Shown here piece by piece: positions 1 through 12,377 of a stretch of 64,000 nt of DNA; the first letter of the stretch is position 1; each line of letters begins with the position of its first letter. Both the position numbers and the translations under genes were made by a program. This stretch comes from Rotaria sordida (lineage: Eukaryota; Rotifera; Eurotatoria; Philodinida; Philodinidae): positions 62,001-126,000 of the forward strand of contig CAJNOL010000065.1 of the NCBI GenBank assembly GCA_905250125.1, written 5' to 3'. The notes beneath the pieces were generated by a model. The model was not told the origin of the DNA and ran no database searches. It was given only the letters and a program-made list of their open reading frames with translations.

Positions 1-3000
1 AAAGTATGTAAACACAAATAAAAACAAAAATTTATAAATAATTTTATTGTTCTTAATTAGAATTAAATCTGTCGATATGCGTTATCAAGTTTGGAAATGG
101 GGTGTCATTTTTACGGATAATGTAAGTTATAAAAAATAATTCATAAATAAAATCTATCGAATACCAATTCAAAATGAATATGATCGACAAGATGACAATA
201 TTAATAATAATAATAAGATATAAATAATACAATAAAAATAGATTATCTTTCACCTATCTTACAGTATAGATTGTTATGCGAAGAGAATTTTGCTAGCTCG
301 ATATTTTCCCTAAAACTATTACTAGCTATAGTTTTCTGGACAGAAGGTTGATTGAACTCCGAATTCTCTCGTTCAGTTACCTAAGTTTCGTAAGAATCGA
401 CGTATGTCACTATGTATAATTATAAATTGGATTATGTTGATACGTAAAGAAAGCGCACAAAAAAAAACAATTCATTTTGGTTATCATGCAGGTACATAGA
501 ATGTTGGTGTACTGAAATTTCACCAATAAGACTTTCGTCAACACACACACCCCTGGACTTTGGTCAATTGACAAAATTCTGGCCACCAAGAATGTTATGA
601 GTAGGTTGCGAGTGAAGAGAACATCCACATATTTGAGACAATCTTATGTTTGCTGACAACTTGTCTCGACACTGTTCTTATTAAGCTTAATTTGAACTAT
701 TCTGAACGGGTTTTTTTTCTACTTCTTTCTTTTGTAATCCTCTTATGATTTGTCAATAGAAATTTATTATGTCGATTATTGAATATGCTTGTAAGTGAAT
801 TGATTTTTCAGCGCTCTTTCTATATATATCCATATCCGCCAATATATGATCACAGAGTCTCTTATTTAATATTGGTTACATAAGATAAATAATCATTTTC
901 TATTTCATTTTTTCCATGTTGTATGTTTGTTCGCACTACGAATAGTGTACCGGCGGTAGATTGTCGGTTAGAGGACGACTATCATTATACTGCGTTAGAA
1001 TGGTGCTCAGAGGATAGACGACTATTTAAGTATCAAACTACTGCCAGTAGATTGCTGGTCTACTGACAATTTTTGTCCGGTCTGAATCATACTGGATATA
1101 TACATACCTAAAAATGTACAATAGTTTCTTTAGTGGATCTTCTCATATAGAATATTTCGCATTTCTCCTTTGATTGATAAAGAACGTAATAGATAATATC
1201 GATCTTTCTTTTTTTTTTCTAGTCATTTCTCTATGTCTTCTTTTACTTTATATTTTCTGTTATTGGCAATTTTTCATTTTTTGTCTTTGCAATTCATTTA
1301 CTTGATGTTGCTATAAGTGTTAAAGCACTAAGTACTATCTTAAAATCCATTACCCATAATGGTCGACAGGTAAACTTCATTTAAAAATATAATGTTAGGA
1401 CAACAATAAAAAAAACTTTTTGTTTATTTAGTTACTTCTAACAATAATGTTAATGGCTGTACTTGTTTATCTCTATACAGTTATTGCATTTAATTTCTTT
1501 CGTAAATTTTATACGAAAGAAGAAGATGAAGAAAAAGAAGAAAATTGTAAAGATATGTTTACTGTAAGTAAAAATAAATGATGATAATTTATAAAAGAAT
1601 AATATATTTATTGAATTAGTGCTTTAAATTTCATTTGTATTCTGGTATTCGAGCTGGTGGTGGTATTGGTGATGAACTTGAATCACCAAATGGAGATCCA
1701 CTTGAATTATATCGAATTGTTTTTGATATAACATTCTTCTTTTTTATTATCGTTATACTTCTTGCTATCATTCAAGGTTGGATTAATATATCAATAATAT
1801 TTTTTTTGTTAACAAAATCATATGAAATTTTAGGTTTAATTATTGATGCTTTTGGTGATCTTCGAGAACAACTTGATTCTGTTAAAGAAACACTTGAAGT
1901 AAACAATAAAATAAATTCTATTCTATTATTATTCTTATTATTTATATTCTAGTCAAAATGTTTTATTTGTGGTATTGGCCAAGATTATTTTGATAAAGAA
2001 CCGCATGGATTTGAAGTAATAAATAAATAAAAATATATATGGGGGACGTTCTGGGCAAAACGAGATATACCTACCGTTCATTTGACTTTAATTCTTTACA
2101 AGACTTTTTTTTTTGAATAAGTTCCTTTAGCATAGACATATGTAAAACTGTCAGCTCTTCCAGTTGACTATTAATTAAAATTCATTAATTAGTCAGTTAA
2201 TTAATTAAAAAGTAATTAGCAAATATTTCGCTAACTATATGAGAAAAAAATCCGAAAACTTCAAGATAGGCTCTACAATACAAACTGTATCTATGATGAA
2301 ATTTTCAGTAAGATCAAACTTCAAAAACTCCATTTGAAGATCGGCTTTTCTAGAGATCCTATCATGTGTCGAAATAAAAATTCAAATTGGTTTTAAACTT
2401 CTCATTGAGTTATAGGAGTATTATTTTTGTTTGTATATTCGTACTTCATCAGATCGCTAGCGAAAAGTAAATCGAGTTTTTTTTGCATCGTCTAGGAAAA
2501 AACTTTCGATAGCGATTTTGTAGTATAAGGAGTTGTCTACAGGATATACTATTGCGTTTTTAAAAATGATGCCTCAGTCCGGAATTTTTTTACATTAAAA
2601 TGCATGAAGTGAAAGTCGATGTCCTTTTCAATGTTAGTTTTTTACTGGTAACTCTTCTGAATAAAGGTCTCTAGCACTGATTTCTTCACGACATCTAGAA
2701 TAAGTTAACATACATATAACATATAAAAATTAACTCATAGGAAAGTTCATTATTCCGAGATATGCATATTTTAATTCTGCGAAGTCACGTTCCTAACAGA
2801 GGATTTAACTCACTTGTATTAAAATAAAATTCATTTTTGTTCTTTTCTTTTAAGACACATACAACAGCCGAACATAACTTTGCAAATTATATGTTCTTCT
2901 TAACACATCTTCTAAATAAACCTGATACAGAACATACTGGACAGGTTTGTTTTATTTAATAAAAACGAATAAATATTTTTTTGTTTTTGTCAATATAGGA

Positions 3001-3112
3001 AAGTTATGTTTGGGAAATGTATCAGAGCCGTCGATGGGATTTCTTTCCTATTGGAGATTGTTTTCGACGTCAGTATGAACCGGGAGGCGGTGGTGCAACA
3101 ACAGAAAGTTAA
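1..3112 (+). CDS. RYR: Ryanodine receptor, C-terminal part (5' end outside window)
   Basis: This is the channel end of a ryanodine receptor, the tetrameric Ca2+-release channel of the endoplasmic/sarcoplasmic reticulum. Visible exons: 61-121, 1223-1369, 1432-1563, 1620-1776, 1834-1898, 1953-2015, 2855-2944 and 2999-3112, about 275 residues. Bases 1-3 may be the end of the preceding exon before a GTATGT donor. In order the sequence shows the S4-S5 approach ([13 protein letters not shown]), the HLLDVA segment, the S5 helix, the selectivity filter GGGIGD in [13 protein letters not shown], the S6 helix ending in ILLAIIQG, the C-terminal zinc motif KCFICGIG with later His residues, and a YVWEMYQ tail. 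The tail ends in a Gly-rich [13 protein letters not shown], as arthropod receptors do. All junction phases agree. Two introns are long (122-1222 and 2016-2854); the others are 54-62 nt. Family assignment is certain; the exact start of the first visible exon is less so. Confidence 0.96.
2113..2735. repeat. Dispersed repeat, copy 1 (in ryanodine receptor intron)
   Basis: This AT-rich stretch occupies most of the 839-nt intron 2016-2854. It aligns in the same orientation with 63090-63755 at the far end of the window. Shared blocks include AGCAAATATYT, GATAGRCTCTAC, the TTTTCTAGAGATCCTATCA region and ACTGATAACTCTTCTGAA. Identity looks like roughly 70-75 percent by eye. No coding frame or terminal inverted repeat was recognised, so it is left as an unclassified interspersed repeat. 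Confidence 0.7.
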
Positions 3113-4402
3113 TAAGACTTATTTAGACTTATTAGCCTCACCGGTGATTTTTATTTGCTTCTAATAATCAAGGTGCTAATTTCTTTTTCTTTTTGATTGT
3201 TTGTTTGTTCTTATCGCTACAAGATGAATTATAACAAAGCGACTAAATTATTTGTGTCGTTTTATTTTTTGAAATCACACACGTTCTCGCACTATTTTTG
3301 CACAATTTGTACGGTTTTTTTTTAAAAATTATATCGCATTCACGACCATTTATCTTTGTGTGTGATTAGGACAATGTTTTGATTAAAATAAAGAGAATTT
3401 ACCCCGACCAATTATAAATGAATTTGTTTTATTTATATTCTTAGATTAAGTTTTAAAATAAATAGTATGATAACGATATATTTTTTTTTCTATTTTTATA
3501 ATTATCTAAGAGAGTTGTGTTTATACGTAGAGGGTTTTTTATATCATTCATTGGATAAGGCAAGGTTAAATGGCAAGAGACACTTGAAGAAAAAGTTCGT
3601 ACTTAGTATAAAAATAGAATGTTCTTTGACGTATTGAGGTCTATTTTCAATGTTTGTTATCATGTTACTACGCAAACAAGTCTGTATGATTCAACAAAAA
3701 AAACTTTTGATGCCTCGGAAGTTTCAACGTTTATTTCAGTCTATTACGATTTCTTTTTTCAAAATAGATCAGATTTGATAATATTTTACTTTTAAATAAA
3801 ATTGATATATCGAGCTATTGGAATGTTGTATTTTTTTATCGTACGTTGCTATTAATGTTTAATGAAACTGTTCATTATGAAATGGATACTTGTTTGAATA
3901 TAGGTTATTAGGATAAGATTATTCTACATAAATTTACATAGGTGCCTTGAAATGTATTAATTATTCTTCGAATTGAAATGTTAGTTCATGAATAAAAAAT
4001 AGCGGCATCAATAAACTTTAGAAACTGAGTTCTGATTTTCTTAATTTTGTTACTGATATAATGAATTTATATGATATGATAGAATAAGAGCAGATTTTGG
4101 TTTCAATGAATGTTAGCATGTATCAAGATTTCTAACAAGTATTCTATAATATTGATTATGAATTATGATCTTACTCAGAAACAATACATGAATATCATCT
4201 ATTGTAATTTGCCATGCTTTTGGTTTTGTTTTTCTTGCAATGATAAAAAACAAAACTTGTAATGAATTTAAAGACTATTAAACTTAATCTTTAATTTTTA
4301 TAGATTAAATCATTGATATTCAATGACGATTTTATTTTATTTTTATCTTAAATAAAACTCCAACAGAAAAATAATCGAATATTTATATCTAATAAAAATA
4401 AC

Positions 4403-4776
4403 TTAACTCTTTCTTTCCTATGACTGAAGTTTAAGGTCTGAAACTGAAATTCGTCTAGCATTGTGATCACAATGATCTCTAATATGCATACAAAAAGTTT
4501 GAATCATATCAGTTTAGTTCTAGTATAGTTAAGTCATAATAATTCGTGAGCACTCTCTTATGGCACGACTATAGCACACATCATAACACAGTATATTTGT
4601 CCGAGTAGCAAATAAAGGTTTTATAAAGAATTTTATATTCAGATTATTAATATAAAATCTATAATAGATGTGTCTTAAGTTGGTATAAAGTTAGTTTCTA
4701 TATGCTTTATATTGTAAGAAAATGAAACTTAAAAAAAAATGGCACTTATAGGTGTCATTCCGAAAGAAAGGGTTAA
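4403..4776. mobile_element. TTAA-flanked MITE, copy 1
   Basis: A 366-bp element sits between TTAA at 4403-4406 and TTAA at 4773-4776. It begins CTCTTTCTTTCC and ends GAAAGAAAGGG, a terminal inverted repeat of about 11 bp. A second copy at 8154-8526 matches along its whole length. TTAA target duplication and a CCCTTT-type end are characteristic of piggyBac-superfamily elements. It has no coding capacity, so it would be a non-autonomous derivative. Confidence 0.82.
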
Positions 4777-6075
4777 ATTAACTGGTTTAATTATTCAAAC
4801 GAAAACTGATTTATCTTCTATATTAGAAAATCTTTGTGTTCTATCTGTAAGTAAATAATTTGACTATGACCCATTATTAGAACGAATTCGCCCTTGTTCA
4901 ATGTCAATTGGATGGTGGAAAAATCTCGATTATTCATCTTGTGTTGTTACAGTTGATGGATATTCATTAGGATTAATTAAAAAATTTTGACATAAACAAG
5001 AATTAGTTAAATGTTCTTTATTCAAACTTTATCTTAAATAAATGAATGATTTATCATCAAATGAAATAAGTTATGCTCAAGAATTTATTTTCTAATAAAA
5101 TAAAACAAGATTTGATTTTCGATTAAATCATAGATAAAACTCAACATGAAAAATACGATAAACAGTAACAGTTAATAAAAGTTTTTATACCATTGAATCG
5201 ACAATCGATATATGCGAGTGTATGGATGTCTTCTCAATAATATTCGAAAAATATATATATATATATTAATTGAATTAGTTTTTAATGATGGTTCCAACTA
5301 TGAGACAACTCTTTTTGATATTAAAAACATTATTCTCTTACTGAAAGACACTAACTGACAGTTAAAAAGTGCACAATCATGTCCAAAGAAATATTTGTTT
5401 AGAGACTTCTAAAATGATTACTGTTTTTGCGTTTAACGAACATAATGTTTAGTAGTTTTCATAAAAGACTATCGAGTGGTAGAAAGCCGAACTCGAAAGC
5501 TACTTATATGTATAAATGATGATCAAAATAATGATACGTTTATCCTTATCATATATGGATATAGTGCAGGCATTATATGAACCAGTTGAGATACGACCGA
5601 AAAGTCATTCAAAAGTAACTTATTCGAAGCAGTTTTGAGCGAGGAACACGAATCTAAAGTTAATTTTGTTGATTTTCAAAAACAAATCTATCAGTTTATG
5701 AATCGAAGTTCATTATAACCGTGCAGGAACACTTATAGTAAGGACAATACGAATTTGATCCTTGAGTTTTTCCATCTATACTAATGCGCGTACCGTATAA
5801 TCAACGTTCAAAAAACTATTCTCCTAGAACTCACGATTTCTTGAGTGTCGGACAGTTTTATTTTTATAGGTAATTCTTTTCTACATCTAATACGATTAGT
5901 TGGAAAACAAAAATAACTAAATTTTGCATGGAGACTCATTTGCATTGTTAAGGCTCACCTCCTTCGTTTATGTTCACTTGATTCAATTCTATAGTACAGA
6001 AAAAAAACCAAATGAAATCATAGTGCAGTTGATTATCTAAAGCAGAACATAAGAGAGAGAGAAATCGAGATTTCC

Positions 6076-6808
6076 TTAAGGCCTTCCCCCACTCAAAAAA
6101 GTCAATTTTCGTCACAAATTCTGAAATTGAGATAAATGCATAGGAAGATAGTCCGTCTTCAGATCTTTTAGAAATGATATGCTTTTTTATCCAACACCCC
6201 TCTTTTGGCTAAAAATTTTGATGATTTTCGTTAACCTCTTCTTGAAAATTATGCTTATTTTTAAAAAAACGAAAAATGTTTTTTCGTTTTTTCTCAGTTT
6301 GCGATTTTGTGATCTTTTGTCCAAGGTTTCTCAGTCCGGTGTCTTTCAATATATTAAAAATTTTTTTTTTTGAAAGAACGTGTCGAGATGCAGGGCACCA
6401 CAGAGTCCTTTTTTAATTAAGCTTTGTTTTTTATTATATATATAGACATTTATGTAACTAGACACCCATTTTTGGCGCTTTTTTTGAGTCATTGAACTTG
6501 TGATCCCCTTTCTCCGCTAAACAAGTAAGAATTTGAAAAAAAAGGACTCTGTGATGCCCTGCATATTGACATGCTCTTTCAAATAAAAAATAAATTAAAT
6601 ATATTCGAAGAGCCTGGACTGAGAAATCTTGGATAGAAAATGAGCAATTTTTAACCCTTGTTTGGTTCATATCTTTGTCAAACCTCGTATTATCGAGCTG
6701 AAAATTTTACCACAGTCTCCTCACTTCAGTTCCAACATATGCTCCAAATTTCAGCCCATTTGAATGCACTTGAACTGAAATCGGCTTTTGAGTGGGGGAA
6801 GGCCTTAA
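6076..6808. mobile_element. Foldback element with TTAAGGCCTTCCCCC ends
   Basis: The left end reads TTAAGGCCTTCCCCCACTC and the right end is its exact reverse complement. Inside, 6302-6413 pairs with about 6537-6640 at roughly 80 percent, including the GCAGGGCACCACAGAGTCC block. The ends carry TTAA, which could be a piggyBac-type target site or simply the palindromic terminus. A diverged relative lies in a strawberry notch intron near 33545-34250. Small reading frames inside are by-products of the palindrome. Confidence 0.75.
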
Positions 6809-8153
6809 ATTTGTGCAGAACGAAAGAAAATTTCAGGATTGAAAGGCTTAAGTTTGATGTCAAAAAAAATACATATATGTTAGATGAATCTTCTTTTTTC
6901 ATTAAAAACTCATCTTAAGGAAGGTTCAGCCAATAGCATAGTATGTCAAAGATAAATTAATAATGGTGTTCGCAGTTTAACTATTTGTCTAGTCTTTTAT
7001 TTCATTAACATCTCGTAATGATATTTATTTGAAAAAAAACTAGTAATAAATAACAATGTTTACATCTTAATTGTAGAAAAGAAGCATAAGAATGGTTAAT
7101 ATAGTGTTTGTATAATATTATTCTTTCTTTTTTGTAAAAATCTAACTTTTATTTCTATGTAAATGAACTTTCTGATATAGGAAATTTCGACTTTCATCTG
7201 TACAAATGACCTTCCATTTCAATCTTAGTCATGGATATTTAAAAAAACTTGATTTTGATGATTTCCACATTAACATAGATGTAAACCAGAAAAAACATTC
7301 GTTTGCATTAACAAGTGAATAGACCTTTGATTTCGGAAAAACATTATAAAGAAAATGTATTTCTATTTTTCTTTTTTTCATCATTCACCATCTCTTTTAA
7401 CAATATGGAAAGCCTGAGTCCTACTATTGCGAAAAAACTAAGTTTTTCAATTCATTACGGAAAAAAAGCAGTTTAAGAGGCACGAGAAATTCACTAATTT
7501 TTAGTCTTTGCGTTTTATTCTAACATTTTAAAATTGTGCCAAAGAATAATAGAGGACAAATTACAGTGTTCTTCGGGTCAAGCGCTAAAAATCGATTTCA
7601 ATTATAAATATTTTATCTTAATTAGTTTTGATAAAAATAAAGCTTATCAAAATACAATCAATGAGTAATGTACAATAATCGACAAAAATGCAGACTTCTT
7701 GAAGATCAAGATTTATTTCAATACAATATGGGAGAGAAAGGATAATCTCTAGGAATATAGCCATTGCATATAAGTGTGTCATAACGAACCGCGTTCATGA
7801 AAAATTTCAAATTAGCGACATCTATGTGCTTTTTAATCACCATATCCAAAATCTTTCAGTACTCTTCTTAATTAGTATTTTTGAGGTAAGAATTAATTAG
7901 AATCTTAACGCCTAGATTTTGTGTATATACAGAGTGTTGCTTAGAAATAAAAAATGCGTAACACTACACCAATCCGTTGCACTAGGCCTGGGATCAATAT
8001 TTATCTAATCCAATAGAAAAGACTAAAATTTGAACATAAATCTTTAAATTCAGTACGAATAGAAGAACTTTATTCAAAACTAGGAAAAGGTTTTGCAACA
8101 ACAAATTTTTTATGTACAAATAATATAAATCGATGAATTTATCAAGGTTTATT

Positions 8154-8526
8154 TTAACCCTTTCTTTTCTATGACTAAAGTTTAAGGTCTGGAACTGAAA
8201 TTCGTCTAGCATTGTGATCACAATGATCTCTAATATGCATACAAAAAGTTTGAATCACATCGATTTAGTGCTAGTATAGATAGGTCATAATAGTTCTTTA
8301 ACATTCTCTTATGGCACGACTATATCACACGCCATAACACTGTATGTTTGTCTGAGTAACAAATAAAAGTTTTATAAAGAATTTTATATTCAGATTATTG
8401 ATATAAAATCTATAATAGATGTGTCTTAAGTTGGTATAAACTTAGTCTCTATATGCCTTATATTGTAAGAAAATGAAACTTTAAAAAAATGGCACTCATA
8501 GGCGCTATTTGAAAAGAAAGAGTTAA
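8154..8526. mobile_element. TTAA-flanked MITE, copy 2
   Basis: This is the second, same-orientation copy of the 4403-4776 element, 365 bp between TTAA at 8154-8157 and TTAA at 8523-8526. Ends are CCCTTTCTTTTC and GAAAAGAAAGAG. The body, for example around GCATTGTGATCACAATGATC, is nearly identical to copy 1; by eye the copies are over 90 percent identical. It ends about 350 bp upstream of the hydroxylase start and could overlap its promoter. Confidence 0.82.
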
Positions 8527-8880
8527 ATATACATGTCAACATCATACAAATTTGATTTCTCAAGCAGAACATTTCTATTCTAATCTCTTTTACAGTTCGC
8601 ATTCCATTTCCTATTGGCTCGTTGTAAATGAAGAAAATTGAGTGCAACAAGAATCGATAAGAATCATCTAGAAACTTCCACGGCTCACTTTGTTTTTTTG
8701 TACTCTCTTTTATTCTGTTCTTTTAGACGACATTCACAAAGAACAACAGCACGAGAACAGACATTATAGATGAATCATACTTTCAGAAAGTCGTAAAAAG
8801 AATTGGAAAATCGTTGTATGTCAATGCAAGAGTCAAATATATACTACTTGTAATACTTAAAATATATTCTTCAAATAAAT

Positions 8881-9960
8881 ATGACATCGATATTTACTAC
8901 TAAAACAATTTATGAAGAATCACAAGACTCTGAAGCTGATGCAAATTCTCAACGTTTACCTTCATCACCTGTTACTTATCAACTTCGTGCAACACCTAAT
9001 TGGGTAAAAAAGCCGTATCATGAACGAAATTTTTGGGAGCGTGTTGCTACACTTGATCTTGCCAATAATAAATGTTACACTGTACAACCACAAAATCCAA
9101 ATCCACCACCAAATATTAATGTTTGGCGTGAACGTATCTGGTTAACTATGATGATTGCACCACCATTAATAATTCAAGCATGTTGGTATTATATTATACC
9201 TGAAAATAATTTCTTTCATACTTGGCATCCAATTGTAGCATTTATTTTTTATACTGCAGCTTTAATTATTTTTACTATTAACTCAATTAAACGTCTTACA
9301 AATTATATGAATTTATATGGTACTTTTGATGAACATAACAGACCACGTGATTATGTTGATGATAAAGATGTATCTCGATTAATCCTAAGTGTTTTTATTT
9401 ATATAATGATACGTACTGCTGGTGGTTTAATTCTCGGTGGATATAATCGTTATACTCCTCCATCACTTGGTCATACGATTTCATGGAATTTTCCAATTAA
9501 AATTGGTCTTTGGTTTATAGTATTAGATTTTTTCTTTTATTCTTATCATCGTTCAGTTCATACATTTCCTTTTCTTTGGAAAATTCATCGTAAACATCAT
9601 TCTACAAAACATCCAACACCAATTCAAGCAATTCTTGCTGATGATTTACAAGATATTATTGAAATTATTTTCATTCCATTAGGGGCATCATTAGTTATGC
9701 CATTATCAGCACATGAATTGTGGATAACTCAATGTATTCTTTTGTATGTTGAAGGTGTGGGTCATTGTGGTGCACGTGCTTATTGGACTCATCCAGTTGT
9801 TGGTGAAGTACTTCGACCATTTAAAATGGAAATTACTATTGAAGATCATGATTTACATCATCGACATGGAAAAAGTGGTAAAAATTATGGTAAACAAACA
9901 AGAATATTCGATCAAATTTTTAATACAATTTGTGAACGTATTGAATGCATAGAAAAATAG
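8881..9960 (+). CDS. Fatty acid hydroxylase / sterol desaturase superfamily protein
   Basis: A 359-residue integral membrane di-iron oxygenase, probably in the endoplasmic reticulum and acting on a lipid (fatty acyl, sterol or sphingoid). The frame is a single exon. The histidine boxes of the superfamily are present: H223-RSV-H227, H236-RK-HH at 239-240, and EDHDLHHRH at 321-329, with an extra H295 in GVGHCG. Hydrophobic helices lie near 86-106, 116-135, 166-186 and 206-222, and around 258-290. The soluble N-terminus (about 80 residues) is Pro/Asn-rich. The ATG follows an AT-rich leader and is the first in frame. The closing stretch YGKQTRIFDQIFNT is typical of the family. Substrate cannot be told from sequence. 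The lack of introns, unlike most neighbours, and a fungal-like look raise the possibility of horizontal acquisition or retroposition; this is inference. Confidence 0.9.
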   Translation: MTSIFTTKTIYEESQDSEADANSQRLPSSPVTYQLRATPNWVKKPYHERNFWERVATLDLANNKCYTVQPQNPNPPPNINVWRERIWLTMMIAPPLIIQACWYYIIPENNFFHTWHPIVAFIFYTAALIIFTINSIKRLTNYMNLYGTFDEHNRPRDYVDDKDVSRLILSVFIYIMIRTAGGLILGGYNRYTPPSLGHTISWNFPIKIGLWFIVLDFFFYSYHRSVHTFPFLWKIHRKHHSTKHPTPIQAILADDLQDIIEIIFIPLGASLVMPLSAHELWITQCILLYVEGVGHCGARAYWTHPVVGEVLRPFKMEITIEDHDLHHRHGKSGKNYGKQTRIFDQIFNTICERIECIEK

Positions 9961-10485
9961 CTCGAATGAATTTATAAGATATAATTTGTAATATAATGAA
10001 CTAATGAGAATTAATATCGATTATCATTTTATCTTTATTTTTTATTCAAGCTGTTGTATGTCATGTTTGTCAGTAGATATTGTATTTTATTATTTTATTA
10101 TTTTTTTTTTTTTTTTTTTTTTTTGATTATCGTTCCAAACATTAAAAGTGTATATATTTGACTGTTTACTCATTTTTAAAATTATTTCTTAGTTATTTTT
10201 TTTTTGTCGTAAACATATTTTTGATTCAAATCGGATGTTTACCTATTAAATCCAATCAAACGTTCAGTTGAACTGTGTGTAGCATTAAATTTGTCTTGTG
10301 AACCTTATCAGGAGTTGCATGCTGTTCTTCTTAATGAACGAAGTTTAGCTAAACTCTCTCATAAAAATTCATTGACTGCTATTTGAGAGACCTGTTAATT
10401 TCAGATTTCACGATATGGAGGCGAAATCTGTAATCCATACATTATATTTATTGTCAAAAATCTTTGAAGAATATTAGTAATCCAC
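9961..10485. other. Non-coding gap with poly-T run and orphan reading frame
   Basis: It contains a long T-rich run (about 10099-10124) after the hydroxylase. A 51-codon stretch on the + strand at 10231-10386 has a coding look (it includes SVELCVALNLSCEPYQELHA and LLNERSLAKL) but no start codon. I do not recognise it; it may be an exon relic. Confidence 0.4.
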
Positions 10486-10815
10486 TTAATAAATTTTTGC
10501 TCTCTCTACGAGCATACTAGATCGTATAGAGCAAAAAGAATTAACGTGTCCACCTATCTTGTTCAGTTCATCAAAAAATGGTTGCAACCATTGTAAATCT
10601 TGATTAGTCAAGATAATAGCCGACGAATCAAGTCGAATTCCTTGAGTTCGAAGAGATTCAACGTACCGGTTCCAGATACGTGCTGCTTCTATTAGATTCA
10701 TGTTAACTTGTTCACCAAGCTCTGGCTCATTGAAAGTGAATACAGCTTTTGCTTGTTCATCGTGATCTTTGTTTGTGCGGTACAACATGAAGGCGATTTC
10801 CGAACCAGTATTGTC
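10486..10815 (-). pseudogene. GH128-like glycosidase fragment
   Basis: About 110 residues on the minus strand resemble the middle of glycoside hydrolase family 128 (Asl1-type beta-1,3-glucanases). The key piece is FNEPELGEQVNM, matching the family's GFNEPD-x-x-x-QANM signature whose Glu is catalytic. It is followed by an AARIW helix, a GIRLDSSAIILTN strand and LQWLQPFFDEL, then a hydrophobic strand where the family has DFIAVHWY. Here the frame ends at VNSFCSIRSSMLVERAKIY, so the second catalytic strand and the C-terminal half are lost. Upstream the frame meets a TAG at 10816-10818, which could also be a splice acceptor; no earlier exon was found. The usual family length is about 240 residues or more, so this is a broken copy. 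GH128 is mainly fungal, bacterial and plant, which would fit transferred DNA. Family call is from remembered motifs. Confidence 0.5.
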
Positions 10816-12377
10816 CTATCTTTCAATAGATATATTTTGTTAATTTTCTAGTGGCTATGCTGTTTCTTGTTTGCTTGTACTACATTTACAAAATTAGTAT
10901 CTCATTTTGACTAATCATAGAAAAAGGCTTAATAATCATCACAAATATATAGTAGTTCATGTAAATCATTATTATTTTGTAATTTCATACTAAATAATAG
11001 TAATTGTTTTTTTTACTCGTCTAAGAAATGGAAAAAATAGCTATTCAGACATAAGTTTAATTTTTTTGTCAAATATATACTATGATTACAATAAAAATGA
11101 TTGAATATTTCTCATTTTCGACTTATAATCTTGATCTTTCAGTTTTCTTGTCTATTAAGACGAGTAGAATTAGTGAGAATTTCATATTCATATAGCTTCC
11201 TTTCTCTTCACAAAAAAATGCAGAAAAAACAAGTGAGAATCTAAATAAGGAATAATCGAAACTCGAATGTCCTTCAATCAATACAAATTAACTATGAGTA
11301 TGAGTGAACACGACCTTCAGCACTCTTAAAAATAGTATATAGATATACAAACTAAGTTTATAATCGTTGCAGTTTACAAGGTTCCAAGTGGTATTATGTA
11401 TAGAGTTTGAATGATTGATGATGATCAAGAACTATATTTACTATAAAAGTTGTCTTAGCTCAAAAGAATATTATACAAAATATTCATTGTGAAAAAAAAA
11501 ATTGAATTGACTGTAAATTATTGTAATTGTGTTATTTCGATTTGACTGCATTTAATAACGAGTAGAGCAAAAATTGTCGTAGACTCAAAGTTCGTAGATG
11601 CTGTCTTCGATGATTTTCGCTTCCGTTTCTTCGAGACGTCATGTTCGATCAAGCTGAAACATTTTTTTATACGTACTAAGCGCCATTTGGAATGAGTATC
11701 TTTTTGTTTCTTTATCCTACTAAAACATCGAAGGTGCTCTACAAAAACGTATGATTTGTTGAATAAAAGTTTCACATCGATAGAATATCCTTGGCCGAAG
11801 AAGTAGAGGTATTTTTGCACTTTTTCTGATGAAAAAGTTGGTTTGAGAAAAATACGAAACAATGCCGAGTTTTCGCTAATTTGATTTTTGAAAATTCTTG
11901 GATTCCAAAAATGTACTCCGCAGATAGATAGTACCTCAGACTATACAATAGTCACAAAAATTGGAAACAAACAACTTTATTTAAAATTTCAAAACTTAAA
12001 TTTAGCGTTATTCTTCGTCTGTAGATAAACAAATGAATGGGTCAATTGATATGAAAATTATCATCAACACGTTGTCTTAAACCTTGAGAATTGAGTAACA
12101 ATCAATGCGCACATTCCATTGAAGGTTTGTATTGATTCCCAATTTGAAAGAAAAGAAAAAAAAAGGTTTCACAATAACTTGTTTTGTACCCCAAGCAATT
12201 AAAACATACTTTGTTTTTTTTTCTTACATACTGACGATTCTCTTCATATTTTCTTCTGACTATTCGTTAATACCATTTAAAGAAAATTTTACGAAATGTA
12301 TGTCATATGCAAACAATCGATTTTTTCATACATTCTTCTGTTCGAACGGCTCACATCTGTCTTGTTTGTGGTAACAA
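10816..12377. other. Intergenic, no gene recognised
   Basis: AT-rich sequence with many stops in all frames. A 114-codon minus-strand frame at 11518-11862 is Lys/Phe-rich, has no family resemblance and is not called. The 250 bp before the B-box gene presumably hold its promoter, but no clear element was seen. Confidence 0.4.

Larger units (their letters stand above)
3113..8880. other. Intergenic, repeat-bearing, no intact gene
   Basis: This 5.8-kb stretch lies between the ryanodine receptor stop and the hydroxylase start. It holds the two TTAA MITEs and one foldback element listed separately. At about 4777-5100 there is a coding-looking but broken stretch directly after the first MITE. It has readable pieces such as KLTGLIIQTKTDLSSILENL and CSMSIGWWKNLDYSSC, separated by stops; I do not recognise the family. 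A short (AT)n run lies near 5251-5266. Nothing else could be supported. Confidence 0.6.

Noticed and set aside
6179..6918. Short frames on both strands inside the foldback element
   Set aside because: They lie in repeat arms and have no domain resemblance.
11518..11862. 114-codon minus-strand frame
   Set aside because: Low-complexity Lys/Ser/Phe composition, no recognised domain, no splice or promoter context.
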